41,903 nt of DNA from positions 1 through 41,903 of the forward strand of contig CAKRPJ010000021.1 in NCBI GenBank assembly GCA_934376955.1, given 5' to 3'. This DNA is from CAKRPJ01 sp934376955 (GTDB lineage Bacteria; Bacillota; Clostridia; Lachnospirales; Lachnospiraceae). Under the pieces are notes generated by a model. It had not been told where the DNA came from. It did no database searches and worked only from the letters and a program-made list of their open reading frames with translations. A program made the translations under genes and the position numbers. This document shows positions 15,496-23,252 of this stretch, piece by piece; the stretch's first letter is position 1, and each line of letters begins with the position of its first letter.

Positions 15496-16491
15496 TTATT
15501 TTCTGTATCCCGCTTCCCGGTAATAGCGCTCAGCGCCTGGGTGAAGCGGGACCGGAAGATCATTACATAAAAAATCCTTGTCCTGCATAGATGCCATAAA
15601 TCGATGTCCTCCTGTATATTCGGCAGCCATCTGATCTAAGGCTTTTGCAATTCCGTAAGCCGTTTCCTCATCCATCTCCGTACTCGTGCATAAAAGGACT
15701 TTTTGTCCGAATGTGACGATATCCTTTTCCTGACCGGGATACTGTCCGGCCGGGATCACGATGCGGCACCATGAAGGATTCCGGCTGAGGATACTCTCCA
15801 GTTCTTCCTCTCTGTACTCCAGAAGAACTGTCTCTCTTTCCCCTGCAAGGACCTCAAAGGCCTCAAAGGGAGCTGTATAAAAGCTATGAGCACTGTCGAT
15901 CTTGCCCTCCCGGAGGGCATCGGCACTCTCTCTTAATCCCAAACCAAAAAGCTCGGTATTTATTTCATCAATTTTAAGTGTTTCAAAAACCGCCCTCGAT
16001 GCAGCTTCCGTAACAGAAGCATCCACACCGGCAGATATACTCTTTCCCTTCAGTTCATTGACATAATGAAGGCCTGATTCCCGAAAAGCGATCCACTGTG
16101 AGCATTCCGGATAACATGCCCCGAGGGCACAAACCTTTTTTCCATCATAGGAGCTCTCCGTGCCGATCTGTGAATCCCATGCCTCAAAGGCAGTCGAACC
16201 GGAGATCATTGCTATAGAAACCTCCCCCTCGATCACATTTTTTACATTGACCGGGGATCCATCGGAGATCTTTATATCCACGTGAACATCTTTATATCCG
16301 TTATTGATCGCAGACGCCACCGCTGCCCCTGCCATAAAAGCATGCGTACCCGGCTGGTCTGTCCCCATAGAAAGCATCTGAGGTCTTTCCTCCTGCGCTT
16401 TTGAGGCTCCCTGGCAGGCTGTTATCCCGGATACGAAGGCAGCCGCCAGTAAAACTGCGGGGATCCTCCTGAAAAAACCACTTTTCTTCAT
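15496..16491 (-). CDS. TAXI-family (TRAP-associated) substrate-binding lipoprotein
   Basis: A 331-residue exported lipoprotein: signal peptide with lipobox SGITAC (Cys26), then the TAXI pattern (MLSMGTDQPGTHAFMAGAAV, AGVDASVTEAASRA, DSAHSFYTAPFEA). TAXI proteins normally deliver ligands to a fused TRAP membrane subunit, but none is encoded in this window, so it either works with a distant permease or serves as a sensor. Its start overlaps the stop of the galactokinase-family gene (TGATG), which implies translational coupling, and it precedes the DUF1177 gene. The ligand is unknown; the family often binds glutamate or other carboxylates. Confidence 0.8.
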   Translation of the reverse strand: MKKSGFFRRIPAVLLAAAFVSGITACQGASKAQEERPQMLSMGTDQPGTHAFMAGAAVASAINNGYKDVHVDIKISDGSPVNVKNVIEGEVSIAMISGSTAFEAWDSQIGTESSYDGKKVCALGACYPECSQWIAFRESGLHYVNELKGKSISAGVDASVTEAASRAVFETLKIDEINTELFGLGLRESADALREGKIDSAHSFYTAPFEAFEVLAGERETVLLEYREEELESILSRNPSWCRIVIPAGQYPGQEKDIVTFGQKVLLCTSTEMDEETAYGIAKALDQMAAEYTGGHRFMASMQDKDFLCNDLPVPLHPGAERYYREAGYRK

Positions 16492-17780
16492 CAGTCGATA
16501 AATTTATTCACGCAGACCGCACCATACGGACGGATGGTCATTCTGTATGCGCTTCCTTCCCCCATTGCCTTTTCAATATAAGTGATATACTCATTTACCA
16601 CCGGGTTCGGCAGCATTGCCATGATAACACCGGCAAATCCGCCGCCATGGACTCTGCAGGCACCACAGCCTTTTTCTTTGATAAACAGCTCGGTAAGTGC
16701 CAGCGCTGCTGTAATACCCTGTTCCTCACTTCCCGGAACATAACAGTTCTGGAGCCATTTCCAAGAAGAATTTCCGGATTCCGTGATCTTCTTTAAGAAA
16801 TCATCGAACCGATCCTCCTTTAAGGCCAGAACTTCTTCCTCCACTCTCTTGTTTTCCTCAAAGAAATGGAGAGCCCGCAGGAGCGGACGATCTCCGGCTT
16901 CTGCTCTTACCTTTACAATATTATTTAAAACATCTTCTTCTGTAATATCTGCACAGACCTCTTTTCCGAATACGGCAGCGACCTTTTTCATATCGGCCGG
17001 GATGGAGGAGTATTCTGCGCTCAGATCTGCATGTCCTTTTCCGGTCTGGACAATGATCAGGCTGTGATCCTGTGCGCCAAAATCATAATCTATCTTTTCT
17101 ACAACCGGGTTCAGCGGATCCTTAAAGTCGATCGTGATCATTCCGCCTACTGCACATGCCATCTGGTCTAAGAGCCCGGAGGCCTTATTCCAGTATTTAT
17201 TCTCTGCATATTTTCCCACATGGGCGTAGGTCACTACGTCCACATTTCCATCGTTAAAGAATTCATTCACCATGGAACAGATCAGCATTTCATAGGAAGC
17301 TGAGGAGCTGACACCGGCAGCGCTGATCACGTTGCTCGTAATGTAGGCATCGAAGCCACCGATCCGGCATCCCATATCAAGAAAGCCGGCCAGCATTCCC
17401 TTTGTCAGATCGATGGTACCCGCCATCTTCGCACTCGGATTTAAATCCTTCGTATTGATCGTAAATTTCTGATTGTATGTCTCGCTTACAATGTGGATCT
17501 CGTCGGTTCCGTTCGCGGCAGCCGCAGCCACACAGTCCAGATTGATACTGCCTGCCAGTACCTTTCCATGGTTGTGATCTGTATGGTTTCCGCTTATCTC
17601 GGTACGTCCGGCGGAGGTAAAAAGCATAAGCTCCTGCTTTCCAAACTCCTGCTCAAAGCCCTCCATTACATGCAGATACCGCTCTCTATTTTCATTGACT
17701 CCGTTTTTTCCGTACATTTTTTCAAGGAATTTTTCTGCCTTTATACTATTAAGCTGTTCTGTCAGCATATTTCTCTGCAT
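16491..17780 (-). CDS. Galactokinase-family (GHMP) sugar kinase
   Basis: A 429-residue GHMP kinase. The galactokinase signature reads AGRTEISGNHTDHNHG instead of the classical GR(V)NLIGEHTDYNxG; the ATP-binding GHMP motif is ISAAGVSSSASYE, and the late motif HGGGFAGVIMAML is normal. The Glu that precedes HTD in classical enzymes, and helps bind galactose, is Asn here. This variant is common in clostridial proteins labelled galactokinase, so the sugar may be galactose or a relative. I chose the start at 17780 (MQRNMLTEQ) because AAGGAG is seven bases upstream; the frame runs 13 codons further. There is no galT or galE nearby, and it is coupled to a TAXI lipoprotein gene. Confidence 0.8.
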   Translation of the reverse strand: MQRNMLTEQLNSIKAEKFLEKMYGKNGVNENRERYLHVMEGFEQEFGKQELMLFTSAGRTEISGNHTDHNHGKVLAGSINLDCVAAAAANGTDEIHIVSETYNQKFTINTKDLNPSAKMAGTIDLTKGMLAGFLDMGCRIGGFDAYITSNVISAAGVSSSASYEMLICSMVNEFFNDGNVDVVTYAHVGKYAENKYWNKASGLLDQMACAVGGMITIDFKDPLNPVVEKIDYDFGAQDHSLIIVQTGKGHADLSAEYSSIPADMKKVAAVFGKEVCADITEEDVLNNIVKVRAEAGDRPLLRALHFFEENKRVEEEVLALKEDRFDDFLKKITESGNSSWKWLQNCYVPGSEEQGITAALALTELFIKEKGCGACRVHGGGFAGVIMAMLPNPVVNEYITYIEKAMGEGSAYRMTIRPYGAVCVNKFID

Positions 17781-17884
17781 ATATCTTCTCCTTTTTGCCA
17801 CACCTGCGTTCAAGTCCAACCTCTGTGAAACCTAAAACGCGATTCTGGTCGCAGATCATTTCTCTTGCAAACCAGTTGTCTTTC

Positions 17885-17937
17885 ATTATATAATATATTT
17901 AGTGTATGTTGCAACAGTTTCCTGATAATTTTACATA
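17885..17937. promoter_or_regulatory. Divergent promoters sharing one palindromic -35 box
   Basis: TTGCAA (17909-17914) is its own reverse complement. To the right it is 17 bases from TACATA (17932-17937) for the radical SAM gene; to the left it is 18 bases from TATAAT (17885-17890, minus strand) for the kinase operon. It lies within the palindrome TGTTGCAACA (17907-17916). RNA polymerase should be able to use only one promoter at a time. Confidence 0.5.
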
Positions 17938-17955
17938 AAAAATTGGAGGATTTTC

Positions 17956-18894
17956 ATGAATAACTGGAACGGCAGGCCTTACTATTCTTTGGACTGCTAT
18001 CTGAAACAGAAATTTGGTAAAAAAGTATACAAGCTAGCGCTGGACGGTGGAATGACCTGTCCCAACCGGGACGGCACTTTAGACAGCAGGGGCTGTATTT
18101 TCTGTAGTGCCGGTGGCTCCGGTGACTTTGCCGAAAAGAAAGCCGGCTCTATCCGTGAACAGCTTGAAGCAGCAAAGCAGAGAGTCGCAGGAAAGATCGA
18201 TATCTCGTCCGGCTCGTTTATCGCTTACTTTCAATCTTATACAAATACCTATGCGCCTCTTTCCTACCTTGAGCCGCTTTTTACCGAAACGATCCGTTTC
18301 CCGGAGATCTGTGCCCTCTCTATCGGAACAAGACCGGACTGTCTTCCGGATGAGACGATCGCTCTTTTGTCCCGGCTAAACCGGGAAAAACCGGTCTGGG
18401 TCGAGCTGGGGCTTCAGACCATACATAAAAAAACGGCAGAGCTTATCCGCCGCGGGTATGAGCTTCCGGTATTTGAAGATGCCTATCGCCGCCTGAAAGC
18501 TGCCGGTCTGACCGTTATCGTCCATGTCATTCTTGGTCTTCCCGGGGAGAGCAGAGACGACATGCTGGAAACGATCCGGTACCTCTCCGCCCTTCATGTG
18601 GACGGGATCAAGCTTCAGCTCCTTCATGTTCTGCGAGGAACCGACCTTTACAGCCTTTATGAAGCAGGAGCCTTCCGTACTCTTGAATTTTCCGAATATC
18701 CGGAGCTGATCGCAAGCTGTATCCGCCTTCTCCCTCCGGAAACGGTCATCCATCGCATCAGCGGAGACGGACCAAAGGCGCTCCTTGCCGCACCCCTATG
18801 GAGCGGCAACAAGCGCCTTGTACTAAACTCGATCCATAAATATTTAAAAGAACACCATATCTATCAGGGACAGTCCCTTACAGAGCAACAATGA
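17956..18894 (+). CDS. ytqA: TIGR01212 family radical SAM protein (YtqA/YhcC type)
   Basis: A 312-residue radical SAM protein. The iron-sulfur cysteines are C35, C47 and C50 (CPNRDGTLDSRGCIFC), the spacing typical of TIGR01212, followed by the family blocks SYTNTYAPL, SIGTRPDC, VWVELGLQT, HVILGLPGE and IKLQLLHVLRGTDL. In Firmicutes it is often close to tRNA-modification genes; no substrate is settled for this family as far as I know. The ATG follows a GGAGG site. It converges on degV and the two stop regions overlap by 17 bases. Length and motifs are complete. Confidence 0.93.
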   Translation: MNNWNGRPYYSLDCYLKQKFGKKVYKLALDGGMTCPNRDGTLDSRGCIFCSAGGSGDFAEKKAGSIREQLEAAKQRVAGKIDISSGSFIAYFQSYTNTYAPLSYLEPLFTETIRFPEICALSIGTRPDCLPDETIALLSRLNREKPVWVELGLQTIHKKTAELIRRGYELPVFEDAYRRLKAAGLTVIVHVILGLPGESRDDMLETIRYLSALHVDGIKLQLLHVLRGTDLYSLYEAGAFRTLEFSEYPELIASCIRLLPPETVIHRISGDGPKALLAAPLWSGNKRLVLNSIHKYLKEHHIYQGQSLTEQQ

Positions 18895-19714
18895 TCCCGC
18901 CGTCACTGGCATAAACCGTCGATACGCCGCAGGTATCCGTGATGATGATATCTCTAAACTGCGCCATGGAGCAGAATACTTCTTTCATATATTGAGCCCG
19001 CTCCAAAGCGTTGCAGTGTGCGATGATAATTCTCCTATCCTTGGTGTCACCTGCCCCCTTCACCGCCAGCTCCGCCATTTTCTGAAGCGCCTTCTGGATC
19101 CCACGGGCCTGATCCAGCTTAATGATGGTTCCTTTTTCCGCGCCCATAACCGGCTTAATGTTCAGCTTTGTGGCAAAAAACGCCTGAAGCCCGGTAAGCC
19201 TTCCGTTCTTTTTTAGAGCATCCAGCGATTCAAGGACAAAATATGTCTTCATTCTGTCCCGGTATTTTAAGACCTTCTCGGAAACTTCTGAAAATGACAT
19301 ACCCTGCTCGCACAGCTCGCTGATATACAGTGCAAGATTCAACTGTCCGGAGGATGCGGATTCCGAATCGATCACAAGGATATTTTTTGCTCCGAACTCC
19401 TCCTCATAGAGATTTTTTGCCAGCACTGCGCTGTTGTAGCTTCCGCTTAAGTGGCTGGAAAGTGTGATAACGAATACATTTTCCGCCTCACAGCGGTATG
19501 CCTCCTTAAACATCTCCGGAGATGGGCAGGCCGTCTTTGGGCATTCCGGGCACTCCCTTACGGCCTGTAAAAATTCCTTCTGGTCAAAGGTCTCATCATC
19601 TATAAAAGTCCTGTCTCCTACCATCAGAGTCAAAGGAATCATCTGGTAATGCGGATCCTTTTTCATCTCTGCAGTAAGATCCAGGCAGCTGTCCCCAATA
19701 ATCTTATATTTCAT
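18878..19714 (-). CDS. DegV family fatty-acid-binding protein
   Basis: A 278-residue soluble protein of the DegV family, which binds a fatty acid and in Firmicutes delivers it to the fatty acid kinase (FakB role). Seen are the N-terminal IIGDSCLDL block, the SPEMF segment, the Ser-rich ligand-binding stretch LSSHLSGSYNSA, and the C-terminal GVSTVYASDGGI. No FakA-type kinase gene is in the window. The start has AGGAGG. It has a dedicated promoter with a palindrome across the -10 box. Family identity is firm; use in phospholipid synthesis is inferred. Confidence 0.92.
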   Translation of the reverse strand: MKYKIIGDSCLDLTAEMKKDPHYQMIPLTLMVGDRTFIDDETFDQKEFLQAVRECPECPKTACPSPEMFKEAYRCEAENVFVITLSSHLSGSYNSAVLAKNLYEEEFGAKNILVIDSESASSGQLNLALYISELCEQGMSFSEVSEKVLKYRDRMKTYFVLESLDALKKNGRLTGLQAFFATKLNIKPVMGAEKGTIIKLDQARGIQKALQKMAELAVKGAGDTKDRRIIIAHCNALERAQYMKEVFCSMAQFRDIIITDTCGVSTVYASDGGIIVAL

Positions 19715-19774
19715 AATCTGTCCTCCTGATCTTTAAGTCGCGTTCAAATTCCCATATCAAGCTATATGGTAATG

Positions 19775-19813
19775 AATACTATATATTATAGTATTGCATC
19801 ATTTGAAAGTCAA
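19775..19813 (-). promoter_or_regulatory. degV promoter with palindromic operator over the -10 box
   Basis: On the minus strand TTGACT (19808-19813) and TATAAT (19785-19790) are 17 bases apart. A perfect inverted repeat, AATACTATA-TAT-TATAGTATT (19775-19795), covers the -10 box. This is the layout of a repressor operator (GntR- or TetR-like dimensions); the regulator is not in the window. Confidence 0.7.
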
Positions 19814-19829
19814 TACTGCCTTCCCGCTG

Positions 19830-20795
19830 CTACCAAAGAAATGAGCTGATCTCAACAAGACAAAGTACGATGTAAAGAAGGACTCCCGGGTTCAGATATA
19901 CATACTTCCGATATGGAGACGGCGCTTCATTATTCCAGGTAAGCTGCATAAAAGCAAAGCGGCCGTATCTAAAGAAAATCACAATGGCTGCCACCACGAG
20001 ATCGATGATCAGGATCATCACGAAAAAGCCATATACATCGACAAGGCCAAAGATCGGTATACTTTCTGCAATTTTCTCTCCGAAGGAAATCACGATCCCG
20101 AAGGAATTTATCATTGTATGAAGCAAAAATGTATACCGGATACCATTCGTTCTTACCGCCACATAGCCGAGAACCAGACCGATCGCAACGCCATACAGAC
20201 ACTGGGTCAGATTTCCGTGCATCAGGCCAAAGAGGATCGCCGTAAAGAAGACGGCCGTTCTGTCTCCGAATACACGGGCGCGGCTCAACAGCATTCCGCG
20301 GAACAGAAGCTCCTCCATAAACGGCCCTACTAGACAGACATACAGGATCATGGAGGGTGACATTGCTTCTGTTATAGACAGGACTGGATTCATATCCTCC
20401 AGAGTCTTGTTGCTGAACATTCCGACGATCACATTAATTGCCGTTCCGATACCATTAAATAAGTACCCGGCCCCCATTGCGGCAGCAAAACAGAGGAAAA
20501 AGCATTTTAATGGAAGCTTCTGCTTTCTGCACGGAAATTCAGGGATCTTTAGCAGGATCAGTGCGATGGTCCCGTAAGAAGCCCCTATAACAAATACATA
20601 CTGAATCAGCTGTTCGGTCCAGGGGGAATGGAAAAGCCGAAAAAGCCAGCGAGTTTCGCTGGCCTTCCCGGTGGAAATCCATAGATCAGTAAGATTATAA
20701 AGAACTGCTCCAACATAACTATAGGCCATAAGGACACTGACGGCCAGACCAAGTACGGTAAATACGGAAAAATAGTCCCTTCTTCTAAACTCCAT
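19830..20795 (-). CDS. CPBP family intramembrane glutamic protease
   Basis: A 321-residue membrane protein with about eight hydrophobic helices. The CPBP (Abi) motifs are E161-E162 with R166 (FMEELLFRG) and H193 (GLMHGN), as in the prenyl-protease/Rce1-like family. Substrate is unknown; related proteins process membrane proteins or peptides, including bacteriocin-immunity roles. It follows htpG by 35 bases on the same strand with its own AAAGGA site, so it may be co-transcribed with the chaperone gene and share its heat-shock promoter. Confidence 0.88.
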   Translation of the reverse strand: MEFRRRDYFSVFTVLGLAVSVLMAYSYVGAVLYNLTDLWISTGKASETRWLFRLFHSPWTEQLIQYVFVIGASYGTIALILLKIPEFPCRKQKLPLKCFFLCFAAAMGAGYLFNGIGTAINVIVGMFSNKTLEDMNPVLSITEAMSPSMILYVCLVGPFMEELLFRGMLLSRARVFGDRTAVFFTAILFGLMHGNLTQCLYGVAIGLVLGYVAVRTNGIRYTFLLHTMINSFGIVISFGEKIAESIPIFGLVDVYGFFVMILIIDLVVAAIVIFFRYGRFAFMQLTWNNEAPSPYRKYVYLNPGVLLYIVLCLVEISSFLW

Positions 20796-20830
20796 GTTAT
20801 TTCCTTTTCTTTATTGTACGATCTTAGTTT

Positions 20831-22837
20831 CTATAAGATCTTTGTCATGATCTCACTGCTTCTGGCAATAAACTTTGTCATACGCTCCGGAGAAAGACTG
20901 CCGTGGGCAAGCTTTGCAAGGTCATAAAGCTGCTCGCAGATCTTCTTTGTATTTTCTCCATCCTTATGCTCCATGACATATTTTACAAGATCATTATTTG
21001 CATTCAGTACCAGTGTTTCGGAAACCGGGAAAAGATCCTGTCCGCCGCCGTATACGCTATACATCTTCATCATATCCTGCATACGTCTGCTTTCCTCAGA
21101 TACGGTGATCATGGAAGCGATACCGGCATTTTTAAGCTTCTCCACCTTGACATCGAGCTTGTCGTTTTCAAGGGCTTTCCGGAAGGTCTCCGTCAGACTC
21201 TCGGCATCCTTCTTTGCCTGCTCCTTAGAGGCCTCGTCCTCATTGGCAGCCTGCTCCTTAAAGGTGTCATTGACATCTGCATCGATACGAAGGAATTTCA
21301 GCTTTTCATTCTTCTGCTCAAGATGAGAGATAAACGGAGAATCGATCGCATGGGGCAGGATAACTGCATCGAGGCCGGCCTCCTTAAACATATTGATGTA
21401 CTGGCTCTGTTCCTTCTCATCTGTTACATAGAAGATCTCATTCTCATGACCCTTTTCCTTATTTTCTTCCAGACAGTCCTTTAAGGTCAGATATTTGCCC
21501 TCCAGATTCTTAAAGATGATATAGTCATTCATCTTCTCTGCAAACTTTTCATCCTTCAGGCATCCGAATTTAATAAACGGATTGATGTCATCCCAGTATT
21601 TTTCATAGGTCTCCCTGTCGGTCTTGCACATTCCGGAGAGCTTGTCAGCAACCTTCTTGGTAATATAATCAGAGATCTTCTTTACGAAGCCGTCATTCTG
21701 AAGGGCACTTCTGGATACGTTAAGCGGCAGATCCGGACAATCGATAACACCCTTTAACAGCATAAGAAATTCCGGAATGACCTCTTTGATATTATCTGCG
21801 ATAAATACCTGATTGTTATAGAGCTTGATCTTTCCTTCGATGCTCTCATACTCCATATTGATCTTCGGGAAATACAGGATTCCCTTAAGGTTAAACGGGT
21901 AATCCATATTCAGGTGGATCCAGAACAGCGGTTCCTTGAAATCCATAAATACCTTGCGGTAAAATTCCTTATATTCTTCTTCTGTACACTCGTTCGGATG
22001 CTTATTCCAGAGTGGATGGATATCATTGATGGGCTGCGGGCGCTTTAAGATCTTATATTTCTCCGTTTTCGGTGAGACCTCAACGGTTTCCTTTGTCCCG
22101 TCCTCTTTTTCCTTTTCCTCTGTCTTTGCTTCCTCTACGATGGTTTCAATTACCGTATCCTTTTCTGTCAGTTCGTCCTTTTCCACTGTCTCATACTGCG
22201 GCTCGGCCGTTTCATCACTGACATAGATCTCTACCGGCATAAATGCACAGTATTTTTCCAGAACCTCACGGGCACGGTATTCATTGGCAAATTCTGTACT
22301 GTCTTCATTTAAATACAGCGTGATGACTGTTCCTACTTCCCTTCTGTCACCTTCTGTCATTTCATATTCTGTGCCGCCCTCTGATTCCCAGTGAACCGGT
22401 TTCGCATCCTTTTTATAAGATAAGGTATCGATCGTCACCTTATCGGCTACCATAAAAGCAGAATAAAAGCCCAGTCCGAAATGTCCGATGATCTGATCTT
22501 CATTTGCCTTATCCTTATATTTATTCAGGAAATCCTGTGCTCCGGAAAAGGCGATCTGGTTGATATATTCCTCGACTTCTTCCTCTGTCATGCCGAGACC
22601 GTTATCGGTAATACGGATCGTTTTCTCTTTCGGATCAACAACAACATCTACCTTATAAGAAACGCCCTCCGGCTCCTCGTATTCCCCCATGAGAGCCAGC
22701 TTTTTCAGCTTTGTGATCGCATCACAGCCATTGCTCACCAGCTCACGATAAAAAATATCATGATCTGAATACAGCCACTTTTTTATAATTGGGAAAATAT
22801 TTTCACTGTTAATGGATAAGCTACCGCTCTTTGCCAT
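20831..22837 (-). CDS. htpG: Molecular chaperone HtpG (Hsp90)
   Basis: A 668-residue Hsp90-type ATP-dependent chaperone. The N-terminal ATPase domain has RELVSNGCDAITK, DNGLGMTEEE and GHFGLGFYSAFMV; a middle domain starts after a highly charged linker rich in Glu/Lys/Thr (about 215-265); the C-terminal dimerisation domain ends RSSEIMTKIL. It is about 40 residues longer than E. coli HtpG, mainly from the charged linker, a feature more typical of eukaryotic Hsp90 and of Clostridia. Start has AGGAG. The promoter and CIRCE element upstream indicate heat-shock control by HrcA. Confidence 0.96.
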   Translation of the reverse strand: MAKSGSLSINSENIFPIIKKWLYSDHDIFYRELVSNGCDAITKLKKLALMGEYEEPEGVSYKVDVVVDPKEKTIRITDNGLGMTEEEVEEYINQIAFSGAQDFLNKYKDKANEDQIIGHFGLGFYSAFMVADKVTIDTLSYKKDAKPVHWESEGGTEYEMTEGDRREVGTVITLYLNEDSTEFANEYRAREVLEKYCAFMPVEIYVSDETAEPQYETVEKDELTEKDTVIETIVEEAKTEEKEKEDGTKETVEVSPKTEKYKILKRPQPINDIHPLWNKHPNECTEEEYKEFYRKVFMDFKEPLFWIHLNMDYPFNLKGILYFPKINMEYESIEGKIKLYNNQVFIADNIKEVIPEFLMLLKGVIDCPDLPLNVSRSALQNDGFVKKISDYITKKVADKLSGMCKTDRETYEKYWDDINPFIKFGCLKDEKFAEKMNDYIIFKNLEGKYLTLKDCLEENKEKGHENEIFYVTDEKEQSQYINMFKEAGLDAVILPHAIDSPFISHLEQKNEKLKFLRIDADVNDTFKEQAANEDEASKEQAKKDAESLTETFRKALENDKLDVKVEKLKNAGIASMITVSEESRRMQDMMKMYSVYGGGQDLFPVSETLVLNANNDLVKYVMEHKDGENTKKICEQLYDLAKLAHGSLSPERMTKFIARSSEIMTKIL

Positions 22838-22948
22838 AATTAACCACTCCTGTTCTTTCTTGTCATTCTATCGATCTGCCGCTGCCGCACTGTGCTGTCT
22901 GCACTGCTCTATTCTTCGCGGCGGTTCTCATTTTCTTTTACAGAAGAT

Positions 22949-22977
22949 ATTGTAATACTCACCGTACAAAATGTCAA
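22949..22977 (-). promoter_or_regulatory. htpG promoter
   Basis: On the minus strand TTGACA (22972-22977) and TACAAT (22949-22954) are 17 bases apart, a near-perfect sigma-A promoter. It lies about 112 bases before the htpG start codon, and the CIRCE operator lies just upstream of its -35 box. Confidence 0.8.
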
Positions 22978-22984
22978 CAGATTT

Positions 22985-23011
22985 TTAGCACTCAATGATA
23001 GTGAGTGCTAA
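22985..23011. promoter_or_regulatory. CIRCE element (HrcA operator)
   Basis: TTAGCACTC-N9-GAGTGCTAA is an exact match to the CIRCE consensus arms. It lies seven bases upstream of the htpG -35 box rather than over the start site. The next gene the other way (nicotinate phosphoribosyltransferase) has its own promoter about 140 bases off, so htpG is the likely target. Confidence 0.95.
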
Positions 23012-23125
23012 TAGAGCTCTATATCAAGCTCTATAACAAGCTTCATCTCAAATCGAACGTCTGTGAGACTTGGTGCGTGATTCTGATCAGCAAAGCTGAC
23101 ATATTCCATACAGAATTTATCAGTT

Positions 23126-23177
23126 ATCGTTAATTATGTAACGATTTGTTTGCCTTTTCCCGTCTTTATGATATAAT
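23126..23177 (+). promoter_or_regulatory. Promoter and inverted repeat before the niacin salvage gene
   Basis: A perfect inverted repeat ATCGTTA-N6-TAACGAT (23126-23145) lies three bases upstream of a weak -35 (TTTGCC, 23149-23154). That box is 17 bases from a perfect TATAAT (23172-23177). It could be the operator of a niacin-responsive regulator; I do not recognise it as a known NiaR or NrtR site. Confidence 0.5.
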
Positions 23178-23252
23178 AGCCTTCAACACCATTCTAAAAG
23201 CTCCCGGAATTATAGGCAATATCCGGTGAGCATAGATAAAGGAGAAAGTATT

